A stretch of 64,000 nucleotides of DNA from assembly GCA_012729755.1 (NCBI GenBank), contig JAAYCN010000068.1, positions 1-64,000 of the forward strand. Reading direction: 5' to 3'. Origin of the DNA: Chloroflexota bacterium. Its GTDB lineage: Bacteria; Chloroflexota; Anaerolineae; Anaerolineales; Anaerolineaceae. Shown one piece after another: positions 24,516 through 32,540 of this stretch. Position 1 is the first letter of the stretch, and every line of letters begins with the position of its first letter. The notes under the pieces were generated by a model that saw nothing but the letters and a program-made list of their open reading frames with translations, was not told the DNA's origin and ran no database searches. The translations under genes were made by a program, and so were the position numbers.

Positions 24516-26195
24516 ATGCAAAAGAATCTGAAAATTCGTTTGCAGGACATACTAAACGTTGACTTGCTGGCTGGGGCAGAGGTTTTGGCTGGCAGTGCGG
24601 GTATGGATCACGAAATTACCTCGGTAAATGTGATGGAAGTTCCTGATATTATCGACTGGGTTCGGCCTGGTGAATTTCTCTTAACCACAGCTTACACGTT
24701 TAGCAACAATATGGAGGCTTTTAACTCTTTGCTGCCGCTGTTATCTGAACGCGGCGTATGCGGCATTGGAATAAAGCTCAAGCGGTATATCGATGACCTG
24801 CCCGAATCCGTCAGGCAAACGGCCGAAGAGCTCAAGTTCCCGTTAATAAAGATCCCGATTGATGTCTCATACGGCGATCTGATGAAGCGGATTTTTACCT
24901 ATATCATCGGCGCGCAGACCAGATTGCTCGAACAGATCAACCAGATAAATAACAAGATCAAAGAAATCATGCTTCGGCACGGCGGGATTGAGAAATTCGC
25001 TGAATTAATTCATTCAGTGGTTCAATCTCCTTTATTGATCACTGACGATATTTACCGGTCTCATTATCTCTACTGTGAAGATCAAGACTGGTGTGAAAAA
25101 CTCGAGTCGCTTATTCCTCTTGTGATCAATAATGGTGATAATCAGAATGATTTGAACTGGTCAGAAACTCACAGTGATACGGATTCTTTCGATGGCTGTG
25201 AAGTTCCGCGTATCACCATCCCAATTTATTTTGAAGAGATTCTCTATGGGAATATAGTGATTTGGGATATCAATAATAAAATCGGCGCGAATGAGTTGTT
25301 TGTGATTGAATCTGCGGCTTCACTGATCGCCCTGCATTCGGTTACCCAAGTGACTTTGTCTGACCGCGAAAACGTCCATCGCACGAATTTTCTTGAATTG
25401 CTGCTTAGCGCAAGCTCTGAGTCACAATCTAAAGCGATGTTGGACGCGGAATATTTTGAATATAACACCTCAGCATATCATCAGTGCGTGGTAATGCGCA
25501 TCGACCAGGGAGATATGAGTTTTGCCCAGAACATAACCAGCCGTCGTGGGCGTGAGCTCAGATTGATTCTGCTGGCCATTGTTAACCAGCTTCAGAGGCG
25601 CTACCGCTCTCATTTTATTTCGGCCAGTAAGGGGAATGAGGCTTCCTTCCTGCTTGAATATGACCAGGTGACTACCGAAGAGACCCGCGTGAAGTTAGCC
25701 AGGGCTTTCACTCGTTTGCTGTTAGAAATTGCGCGGGCGGAGCAGGTTGAGCCCTATACTTTTGTTGGCATTGGGCAGTGCTATCTGGGGACGGAAAAGC
25801 TAAGCGCGAGTTTGCATGAGGCCAAGCAGGTCGTGCGCGTTTTGCAGGCTAAGAAAGACAAATCGGTCCATAGCGCTTTCTTCAGCGATCTGGGATTTCA
25901 AAAGTTATTCGGTAACCCAGACTTAAGGGATGACCTTCTGGCTTTTTCTGACGAAATGCTCAAATCATTGATTGAATATGACAACGGGCGCGATGGGGAA
26001 CTGCTTGAAACTGTGCGTGTCTATTTTGAAAACAGCGGAAACTTGCGCAAAATGTCTGAAGTCTTGTTTACGCATTACAACACGGTTATCTACCGCGTTA
26101 ATCGCATTCGAGATGTGTTCAAAATCGATCTTAAGGATCCCGAGACTGCCTTTAATTTGCAGCTGGCAATTAAAATCAGGGATATGCTGACATGA
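24516..26195 (+). CDS. PucR-family transcriptional regulator
   Basis: 559 residues. The N-terminal PucR (purine catabolism regulator-like) domain spans about 1-130, including VMEVPDIIDWVRPGEFLLTT. A GGDEF-like middle region follows. The C-terminal PucR-type helix-turn-helix lies in about the last 60 residues (ENSGNLRKMSEVLFTHYNTVIYRVNRI). PucR proteins activate purine catabolism genes in response to pathway metabolites. It is divergent from the amidase-xdh-permease unit and first in the fdrA unit, so it probably controls both. GAGAGG precedes the ATG. Confidence 0.9.
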   Translation: MQKNLKIRLQDILNVDLLAGAEVLAGSAGMDHEITSVNVMEVPDIIDWVRPGEFLLTTAYTFSNNMEAFNSLLPLLSERGVCGIGIKLKRYIDDLPESVRQTAEELKFPLIKIPIDVSYGDLMKRIFTYIIGAQTRLLEQINQINNKIKEIMLRHGGIEKFAELIHSVVQSPLLITDDIYRSHYLYCEDQDWCEKLESLIPLVINNGDNQNDLNWSETHSDTDSFDGCEVPRITIPIYFEEILYGNIVIWDINNKIGANELFVIESAASLIALHSVTQVTLSDRENVHRTNFLELLLSASSESQSKAMLDAEYFEYNTSAYHQCVVMRIDQGDMSFAQNITSRRGRELRLILLAIVNQLQRRYRSHFISASKGNEASFLLEYDQVTTEETRVKLARAFTRLLLEIARAEQVEPYTFVGIGQCYLGTEKLSASLHEAKQVVRVLQAKKDKSVHSAFFSDLGFQKLFGNPDLRDDLLAFSDEMLKSLIEYDNGRDGELLETVRVYFENSGNLRKMSEVLFTHYNTVIYRVNRIRDVFKIDLKDPETAFNLQLAIKIRDMLT

Positions 26196-26211
26196 TCAGG
26201 GAGTTGGAAGT

Positions 26212-27213
26212 ATGATCTCGGCTGTTTTGATTGCTCAGGACCTGTTGGATTACCTCGAGAGGCGGGGTGAGGTTGACGCGAGGGTGCAAGCCGTTTATCG
26301 CACGGCGATTAATCTTCAGCTCGATACTGATCAATTGGTAACAATCGTGGATGAAACCCATGCTGGCATCCCAATGGGAGTTGTAATCAATGATGCGGTG
26401 AGCGCGGCGCGTTTAAGTATCGGCGATACTCTGATCCTTAGCGCAAAAGGGTTTAAGACCGCCGCCGGGGACGATTTGGCAGACTTTAATGACTGTCAAA
26501 TCTGGCAGCCTGGCGCTGTTCCTGACGCAGAACTCAGGGACGCTTCACAGGTTCAAGGGTTAAGGAACGATATTTTCAACTGGCTGTCAACGTTTGAACC
26601 GATTGGGTTGTTACCTCTGATCAATTATCAAGGCGCGCACAGCAAAGATGATAGATTCGAAATTTCGGATACATATTGTCGATTTATCGCGCGAGATCTG
26701 CTTGATTTTTCCGAGCGCCTGATTTCAGGAAATTTGCTTCAGGCTTTGAAAGTAAGTAAAAAACTGATCGGTTTTGGGATGGGTTCTACACCCTCTTGTG
26801 ACGACTATCTGGCAGCGGTACTATTAATTTTAGCCAGATGGCAATCAGCAAATCCCTTAAACTCCGCTGAGGTTGAGGAGTTTAGCAGTCAACTCATCGC
26901 GATAGCAGACGTGAATACGACGCTTGTAAGCGCGAACATGTTGAGGCTCGCCAGCTCTGGCAGGTCAAGTCAGGTGCATGAAGCACTCATTAACGCGCTT
27001 CTGTATAAAACTGAGAGCGATATTACTTATTTGATGAGTCAGGTAATAAAAACTGGCGCCAGTTCGGGCGCTGATTTTATGGCGGGTTTGCTGTGTGGGC
27101 TTGACTGGTACATAGTGCAGCAATCGCTTCAACCGATCGAAAGATGCCTGGAACAAGCCATGTCAGTGGCGTTTGTCCGGAAAGGATGCGATGATAATTC
27201 AAACAATTGTTAA
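26212..27213 (+). CDS. DUF2877 protein (AllH-like oxamate carbamoyltransferase component)
   Basis: 333 residues of the DUF2877 family, which includes E. coli YlbF/AllH, reported with FdrA/AllF and YlbE/AllG as an oxamate carbamoyltransferase of allantoin degradation. The family motif usually written GxTPSGDD is here GMGSTPSCDDYLAAVLLIL, with cysteine in place of glycine. The start follows a GGAG-type site. The gene overlaps fdrA by 23 nt, and all three Allxyz-like components are in one unit, so a complex is likely. Substrate remains an inference. Confidence 0.8.
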   Translation: MISAVLIAQDLLDYLERRGEVDARVQAVYRTAINLQLDTDQLVTIVDETHAGIPMGVVINDAVSAARLSIGDTLILSAKGFKTAAGDDLADFNDCQIWQPGAVPDAELRDASQVQGLRNDIFNWLSTFEPIGLLPLINYQGAHSKDDRFEISDTYCRFIARDLLDFSERLISGNLLQALKVSKKLIGFGMGSTPSCDDYLAAVLLILARWQSANPLNSAEVEEFSSQLIAIADVNTTLVSANMLRLASSGRSSQVHEALINALLYKTESDITYLMSQVIKTGASSGADFMAGLLCGLDWYIVQQSLQPIERCLEQAMSVAFVRKGCDDNSNNC

Positions 27214-28756
27214 AAAGAATGCTTATTATGACTCAGTGACCTTAATGTTATTGTCGAGAGAGCTCAAGAAGCTTGAAGGCGTTGAGGAAATTTTGGTTGG
27301 AATGGGAACAGATCTGAATATCGAACTGGTTCAAAACCTGGGGCTGTTCTCGGGCGAACTTGAATCGATTACTTCCAATGACCTTTTCATTTCCGCAAAA
27401 TTTGATGAAACCAGGACTAATCTGGAGGCGATTGAAGCAGCTTTTGTTGAGCAGCTCAATAAGACCGATCAGAAGGAGGCAGATGATGATTATCAGCCGC
27501 CAACGCTCAAGTCTGCACTGCAGTACTTACCAGACGCGAATATGGTCGTTGTGTCAGTGCCAGGCCAGTCAGCGGCTGATGTTGTGGACGAGGCGCTTGA
27601 CAACGACCTGCACGTCATGCTGTTTTCAGATAATGTCTCGGTCGAAGACGAATTGCGTTTGAAACAAAAAGCGGTCAACAAAGGGCTATTGGTAATGGGC
27701 CCTGACTGTGGTACGGCCATCATTAATGGCGCGCCACTTTGTTTCGCCAACGCTGTCCGCCGCGGAAGAATTGGCGTGGTCGGCGCGTCCGGGACGGGCA
27801 CTCAGGAAGTTACCGTTCAAATCCACCAGATGGGAGGAGGACTGTCGCAGGTGATCGGCACGGGCGGGCGCGATCTTAAAGAAGAAATTGGCGGCTTAAT
27901 GATGATTCAGGGCTTCCAGGCATTGATCGATGACCCGGAAACCGACCTGATTGTTTTGATCTCAAAACCACCTGCGGCCAGTGTGGCAGAAAAAATCTAT
28001 AGGATCGCCAGACAAAGCGCCAAGCCTGTGGTAATTGATTTCATCGGCGGCGATCGAGCTGCGATTGAGGCGGTCGGCGCGATAGCTTGTATCAGCCTCG
28101 AAGATGCCGCGCGAAAAGCTATGGCTAAGCTGAATGGGCAGAAAGTCGCAGACTTTGTTGGTTTCAGCCTGCCTGAAGCTGAGATTGAACAGATTGTGGA
28201 CAAGGCAGTCGCCACGCTGAAACCTGATCAGACTGAATTGCGCGCCTTATTCACCGGTGGCACATTGGCTGATGAGGCGATGAAGCTGCTCGGTGGGCGA
28301 TACGCGATTTATTCCAATATTCCGCTCTCCCCTGAGATGGCGATTGAGAATATGCCTGACCAGAAAGGGCACCTCTGCCTTGACCTGGGGGAGGATCGGT
28401 TCACACGCGGACGTCCTCACCCGATGATTGATCCTCAAACGCGCACTGAGTTCTTCAGGTCTCATGTTGATGAGCAAACCGCGGTGATTCTGGTTGATGT
28501 CGTGCTCGGATTTGGTTCTCACGCAGATCCGGCAGGGGCTGTTGTGGACTCTGTCAGAGAGGTGCGCAAGCGGCTCGGTAAGGTTGGCAGAGAGGTTGTC
28601 GTGGTCGCCTCCGTTTGCGGCACAGACTTAGACAGTCAAAACCTGGAGCGGTCGGTGAGGGCTCTGGAGAGCGAAGGCGTGATTGTGATGCCTTCTAACG
28701 CTCAGGCGGTGCGTTTGACCGATCGAGTATTCCAGCGTCTCGAGAAAGGAAATTAA
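27191..28756 (+). CDS. fdrA: FdrA family protein (AllF-like)
   Basis: 521 residues related to FdrA/AllF, a succinyl-CoA-synthetase-like fold with no proven CoA chemistry in this group. Recognisable are VVVSVPGQSAADVVDEAL, VMGPDCGTAIINGAPL, GVVGASGTGTQEVTVQI and GTGGRDLKEEIGG. Start ATG 27191 has AAAGGA upstream and lies inside the end of the DUF2877 gene. The predicted role is carbamoyl transfer from a ureido acid (oxalurate-like) in concert with the DUF1116 and DUF2877 proteins. A carbamate kinase, the usual next enzyme, is not in the window. Confidence 0.85.
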   Translation: MIIQTIVKKNAYYDSVTLMLLSRELKKLEGVEEILVGMGTDLNIELVQNLGLFSGELESITSNDLFISAKFDETRTNLEAIEAAFVEQLNKTDQKEADDDYQPPTLKSALQYLPDANMVVVSVPGQSAADVVDEALDNDLHVMLFSDNVSVEDELRLKQKAVNKGLLVMGPDCGTAIINGAPLCFANAVRRGRIGVVGASGTGTQEVTVQIHQMGGGLSQVIGTGGRDLKEEIGGLMMIQGFQALIDDPETDLIVLISKPPAASVAEKIYRIARQSAKPVVIDFIGGDRAAIEAVGAIACISLEDAARKAMAKLNGQKVADFVGFSLPEAEIEQIVDKAVATLKPDQTELRALFTGGTLADEAMKLLGGRYAIYSNIPLSPEMAIENMPDQKGHLCLDLGEDRFTRGRPHPMIDPQTRTEFFRSHVDEQTAVILVDVVLGFGSHADPAGAVVDSVREVRKRLGKVGREVVVVASVCGTDLDSQNLERSVRALESEGVIVMPSNAQAVRLTDRVFQRLEKGN

Positions 28757-28933
28757 ATGTCAGTAAACGAACTTTTCAAAAAAGACCTTAAGGTTGTCAA
28801 TATCGGTCTAAAGTCGTTTTACAACGACCTTAAATCACAAAATCTTACGGCTGTTCATGTCAACTGGAAGCCTAAGGCGGGAGGAAAAACCCGCATGGTT
28901 TCTCTGCTCGACAAATTGAAAAAAATGAATTGA
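28757..28933 (+). CDS. 58-residue protein between fdrA and the DUF1116 gene
   Basis: Absent from the ORF track because it is under 60 codons. ATG 28757 directly abuts the fdrA stop, with AAAGGAAA 6 nt upstream. The product starts MSVNELFKKDLKVVNIGL and contains LTAVHVNWKPKAGG, then a basic tail KLKKMN. From memory, a similar NVG-L...VHVDW-P-AGG segment occurs at the ends of FdrA or DUF1116 proteins in other bacteria, so it may be a detached domain that bridges the two. The DUF1116 gene starts 24 nt later with its own AAGGAG site. Good coding appearance and exact operon fit. Confidence 0.75.
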   Translation: MSVNELFKKDLKVVNIGLKSFYNDLKSQNLTAVHVNWKPKAGGKTRMVSLLDKLKKMN

Positions 28934-28957
28934 GTTATTTATCGAAAGGAGTTTAAT

Positions 28958-30220
28958 TTGGAAAATCTTATCGAAAAGGCCAATCAACAAGTTCTCGAGA
29001 TTATTCAGAATGCCCGTCCGACACTGATTGGATTAGGAATTGCCGGCGAAGTGATCCCTGGGATGGAAAAGAACCTGTTCCTGCACGCAGGTCCCCCGGT
29101 TACCTGGGAACGGATGTCTGGCCCGATGCGTGGCGCGGTCATGGCTGGATTAATCTACGAAGGTTTTGCCTCGACCCCGGAGGAGGCGGCTAAGGTCGCA
29201 GCTTCGGGTAAGATACGTTTTGAGCCTTGCCATCATCACCAGTCGGTTGGCCCGATGGCTGGTGTGGTGACCTCTTCGATGCCGGTCTGGATCATCGAAA
29301 ACACAACCTACGGAAACAAAGCCTTCTGCACGCTTAATGAAGGTTTGGGTAAAGTGCTGCGGTTTGGCGCATATGGCGAAGAGGTGATCACCCGGTTAAA
29401 GTGGATGGAAGCGGTGTTGTATCCGGTGCTGAAAGAAGCGATTGCCATTCACGGGCCAATTGACCTGAAAAACATGATCGCTCAGGGCGTTCAGATGGGC
29501 GACGAGGTTCACAACCGCAATAAGGCTTCAACCTCATTGCTGATCCGTGAAATTGCCAGCAGCATTGTGAAGACATCTTTTAGTGATGAGGATAAGGTGA
29601 AGGTCTTTGATTTTCTAAACAGCAATGACCACACCTATCTCAACCTCTCGATGCCCGCCGCGAAGGCTTCTCTTGATCCGGCTGGTGGGGTAAAGTATTC
29701 AACCATTGTTTACACGATGGCACGTAACGGCACTGATTTTGGCATCCGCGTCGCTGGGCTGGGTGACCGCTGGTTTACGGCTCCCGCCGAAATCATCAAT
29801 GGTCTGTACTTCCCTGGTTTCACGATGGATGACGCTAACCCGGATATCGGCGACTCGTGCATCACCGAAACATTAGGAATTGGCGGATTCTCGATGGCAA
29901 CTGCGCCAGCCATTGTCCAGTTTGTGGGCGGCACGCCAAAAGATGCCATGCGCTATACCACCAGCATGTATGAGATCACCACTGAAGAAAGCAAGGCGTA
30001 TAAATTGCCTCCACTTAATTTCAGAGGCGCGCCAACCGGCATCGACATCCGCAAGGTTGTGGAAACTCAGATATTACCGGTGATCAACACCGGAATCGCA
30101 CATAAAGACCCGGGCGTTGGGCAAGTCGGCGCGGGCATTGTCAATCCACCTATGGCTTGTTTTGAACAGGCCCTGGAAGCGTATGTTAAACTTCTCGAAG
30201 ACGAAGGTCTCGTGGAGTAA
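28958..30220 (+). CDS. DUF1116 protein (AllG/YlbE-like)
   Basis: 420 residues of the DUF1116 family, represented by E. coli YlbE/AllG, a subunit of the oxamate carbamoyltransferase AllFGH. Segments such as HAGPPVTWERMSGPMRGAVM, FEPCHHHQSVGPMAG and GQVGAGIVNPPMACFEQA are typical. TTG start at 28958 with AAGGAG 5-6 nt upstream. It is likely an interdependent complex member with FdrA and DUF2877. Confidence 0.85.
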   Translation: MENLIEKANQQVLEIIQNARPTLIGLGIAGEVIPGMEKNLFLHAGPPVTWERMSGPMRGAVMAGLIYEGFASTPEEAAKVAASGKIRFEPCHHHQSVGPMAGVVTSSMPVWIIENTTYGNKAFCTLNEGLGKVLRFGAYGEEVITRLKWMEAVLYPVLKEAIAIHGPIDLKNMIAQGVQMGDEVHNRNKASTSLLIREIASSIVKTSFSDEDKVKVFDFLNSNDHTYLNLSMPAAKASLDPAGGVKYSTIVYTMARNGTDFGIRVAGLGDRWFTAPAEIINGLYFPGFTMDDANPDIGDSCITETLGIGGFSMATAPAIVQFVGGTPKDAMRYTTSMYEITTEESKAYKLPPLNFRGAPTGIDIRKVVETQILPVINTGIAHKDPGVGQVGAGIVNPPMACFEQALEAYVKLLEDEGLVE

Positions 30221-30240
30221 ATCAATCATTGGAGGAAAAA

Positions 30241-31038
30241 ATGTTACAAAATTGGGACAAGATTAAAGTTTACGATCTGACACAGAATACAAGCATTCTC
30301 ACACCACCCTGGCCGACCTACGAGCCATTGCAAGTTAAATTCTTCAAGCGACTGGCCCCAAATGGCGCCAACGGCATGTTTATTACGACTTCGAACCATG
30401 TCGGCACCCACCTCGACGGTCCACTGCACTTTGATACTTCTGGCCGCGACATCGCGTCACTTGAGATGGACAAACTGATTGGCCCCGGTGTTGTTGTTGA
30501 CCTCTCTGATATTGCTGAAGACTGGTCGATCTATACCCCACAAGACGTGATGGATCGCGTCGAAGTCAAAGAAGGGGACATTCTTTACATCAGCACCGGC
30601 TACCACCGCTATGGTTTTGACCAGCCCGAAGCTGATGAACGCCGCTATATGCTGCGCCATCCTGGCCCTTCATTGGATTTCATCGATTGGGTCAAAGAAA
30701 TGAAAATCAAGCACATCGCTGTTGACTGCGGTTCCGCTGACCACCCGATGAACACCAAAATCCGCGACTGGGAACCCCGCGAAGCTGAGGCCTGCGACGC
30801 TTACATGAAGAAGCGCTATGGCAAAGGCCTGGACGAAATCTACCACTGGCCGGATGTCTATCAGGCGATGCACATTAAACTCTTCCCAAAGCCGTGGGAA
30901 ATCATCCACGTCGAAAATATCGGCGGCGAAATTGATAAGGTCTTGAACAAGCGAATGATCCTGGCAACTTTGCCTTGGAAATTCAAAGATGGCGAAAGCG
31001 CGTTCTGCCGCTGTCTCGCTTTTGACGAAGTTGCCTGA
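30241..31038 (+). CDS. cyclase-family metal-dependent hydrolase
   Basis: 265 residues of the cyclase family (kynurenine formamidase/isatin hydrolase fold). The metal-binding signature HxGTHxDxPxH is present as HVGTHLDGPLHFD near residue 52. Family members hydrolyse small cyclic or acyl amides. Placed last in the pucR-fdrA unit, it could open the ring or cleave an amide made after Mo-dependent hydroxylation; the substrate is unknown. GGAGG 5 nt before the ATG at 30241 fixes the start against the track's 30229. It is followed by a strong hairpin. Confidence 0.85.
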   Translation: MLQNWDKIKVYDLTQNTSILTPPWPTYEPLQVKFFKRLAPNGANGMFITTSNHVGTHLDGPLHFDTSGRDIASLEMDKLIGPGVVVDLSDIAEDWSIYTPQDVMDRVEVKEGDILYISTGYHRYGFDQPEADERRYMLRHPGPSLDFIDWVKEMKIKHIAVDCGSADHPMNTKIRDWEPREAEACDAYMKKRYGKGLDEIYHWPDVYQAMHIKLFPKPWEIIHVENIGGEIDKVLNKRMILATLPWKFKDGESAFCRCLAFDEVA

Positions 31039-31054
31039 TTTTTAAATAGATAGT

Positions 31055-31098
31055 TTACAGAGTCCCAAATCGTTTGGGACTCTGTAATGTTTGCTTGT
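31055..31098 (+). terminator. hairpin terminator after the cyclase gene
   Basis: Perfect 15-bp stem (TTACAGAGTCCCAAA and complement) with loop TCG. The following T-run is interrupted (TGTTTGCTTGTTTTT), so efficiency may be moderate. Confidence 0.7.
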
Positions 31099-31121
31099 TT
31101 TTGTCTTGAGGAGGATTTTTT

Positions 31122-32303
31122 ATGGGTGCATTAAGTGATGTTAAGGTGCTTGACCTGACCAGGGTTTTAGCTGGACCCTATGCGACGATGATGTTGGCGG
31201 ATCTGGGAGCGGAGATCATTAAGATTGAAATGCCTGGGAAAGGGGATGATTCGCGAGCCTATGGCCCTTATAGGAATGGTGAAAGCGCCTATTTCATGAG
31301 CATTAACCGCAACAAACAGAGCATGACACTCAACCTGAAAGCCCCTGAAGGCAAAGAAATCCTCAAGGAACTGATTCAGCACGTTGATGTTCTTGTTGAA
31401 AATTTCAGACCGGGGACGATGGAGCGGCTTGGGCTCGGTTTTGATGTGCTGCACGAATTGAACCCTCGTTTGATTTATGCCGCCTCGACAGGTTACGGCC
31501 AGACCGGGCCTTACAGTCAGCGGCCGGCTTACGATGCTGTGGTTCAGGCAATGGGCGGAATTATGAGCATCACTGGCTCCGAAAATGGTGTTCCTACCCG
31601 GGTTGGCTCTTCGATCGGCGATATTATTGCTGGTTTATTCTTAGCGTTTGGAATTTTGGCCGCTTTACATGAGCGCAGCCGTTCAGGCTTGGGTCAGTTG
31701 GTGGATGTGGCTATGTTGGATGGTCAGGTGGCTATTCTTGAGAATGCCATATCGCGTTTTGAGGTGACTGGTGTGGTTCCGAAACCCATCGGCAACCGTC
31801 ATCCTTCGATCGTGCCCTTTGAGCCTTTTGACACTTTAACAGATCCGATCATGGTAGCGGCAGGTAACGACAAGCTCTTTGAAAGCCTTTGTGAATTGCT
31901 GGAACTAAACTGTGCCTCTGATGAGCGGTTCGCCACCAATCCAGCGCGGCAAGCCAACTATGCGAAACTTCGTCCATTGCTCGCGGAGCGATTTAAGACG
32001 AAAACATGTGTGGAATGGCAGAAACTGTTTGATCAGGCGGGTATTCCGAATGGGCCGATCAACACGGTCGATAAAGTTGTTGTCAACGAACAGATTTTGG
32101 CGCGCAACATGATCGTAGAAGTCGACCATCCGGTCGCTGGTGTGACGCGAATACCCGGCATCCCGGTCAAATTAAGTCGTACACCCGGAGAGATTCGTTT
32201 TGCCGCGCCGCTGCTTGGCGCTGATACTGAGGCTTTGTTAAGCGGTGTGCTTGGCTATTCGGCGGAGAAAATTGCAGATTTGCGCGCTAAGCAGGTGATT
32301 TAG
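31122..32303 (+). CDS. family III CoA-transferase (CaiB/BaiF/formyl-CoA transferase type)
   Basis: 393 residues of the class III CoA-transferase family. The N-terminal RVLAGPYATMMLADLGAEII, NRNKQSMTLNLK and the region with the expected catalytic aspartate (VGSSIGDIIAGLFLAFGIL, near residue 170) are present. It would exchange CoA between an acyl-CoA and a free acid. It lies just beyond the terminator of the pucR unit with its own GAGGAGG site, so it may be independent; the acid is unknown (oxalate/formate, succinate and carnitine-type substrates all occur in the family). Confidence 0.85.
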   Translation: MGALSDVKVLDLTRVLAGPYATMMLADLGAEIIKIEMPGKGDDSRAYGPYRNGESAYFMSINRNKQSMTLNLKAPEGKEILKELIQHVDVLVENFRPGTMERLGLGFDVLHELNPRLIYAASTGYGQTGPYSQRPAYDAVVQAMGGIMSITGSENGVPTRVGSSIGDIIAGLFLAFGILAALHERSRSGLGQLVDVAMLDGQVAILENAISRFEVTGVVPKPIGNRHPSIVPFEPFDTLTDPIMVAAGNDKLFESLCELLELNCASDERFATNPARQANYAKLRPLLAERFKTKTCVEWQKLFDQAGIPNGPINTVDKVVVNEQILARNMIVEVDHPVAGVTRIPGIPVKLSRTPGEIRFAAPLLGADTEALLSGVLGYSAEKIADLRAKQVI

Positions 32304-32334
32304 AACCTTATATTTATAACCAGATAATAATATT

Positions 32335-32358
32335 AGGCCCTTTGAAGAGGGCCTTTTT
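32335..32358 (+). terminator. terminator after the CoA-transferase gene
   Basis: AGGCCCT / AGGGCCT stem with a 6-nt loop followed by TTTT. Confidence 0.8.
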
Positions 32359-32388
32359 GTCATTCACTATTGCAGTGATAAAGAGAAG

Positions 32389-32461
32389 TGCGCCCAGAGA
32401 GATTCGAACTCCCAACCGACTGATTCGAAGTCAGGCACTCTGTCCATTGAGCTATGGGCGC
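32389..32461 (-). tRNA. tRNA-Arg (anticodon TCG)
   Basis: The minus strand folds as a full cloverleaf of 73 nt. The acceptor is GCGCCCA/TGGGCGC with discriminator A, the anticodon loop is CTTCGAA and the T loop is TTCGAAT. The anticodon stem reads CCTGA/TCAGT, leaving a C-U mismatch at the outermost pair (27:43). The 3' CCA is not encoded. The gene is alone, between the CoA-transferase terminator and the serine hydrolase stop. Confidence 0.93.
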
Positions 32462-32540
32462 AGGAGCACTCAGATTATAATCACTCTCCCGATTCTTGAA
32501 AAGCGAACTGACGACTATCAACCTGTCAGATAGATTTAAC

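Noticed and set aside
32342-32533. Plus-strand 63-codon ORF with SAPREIRTPNRLIRSQALCPLSYG
   Set aside because: It is the antisense reading of tRNA-Arg, a well-known spurious ORF type.
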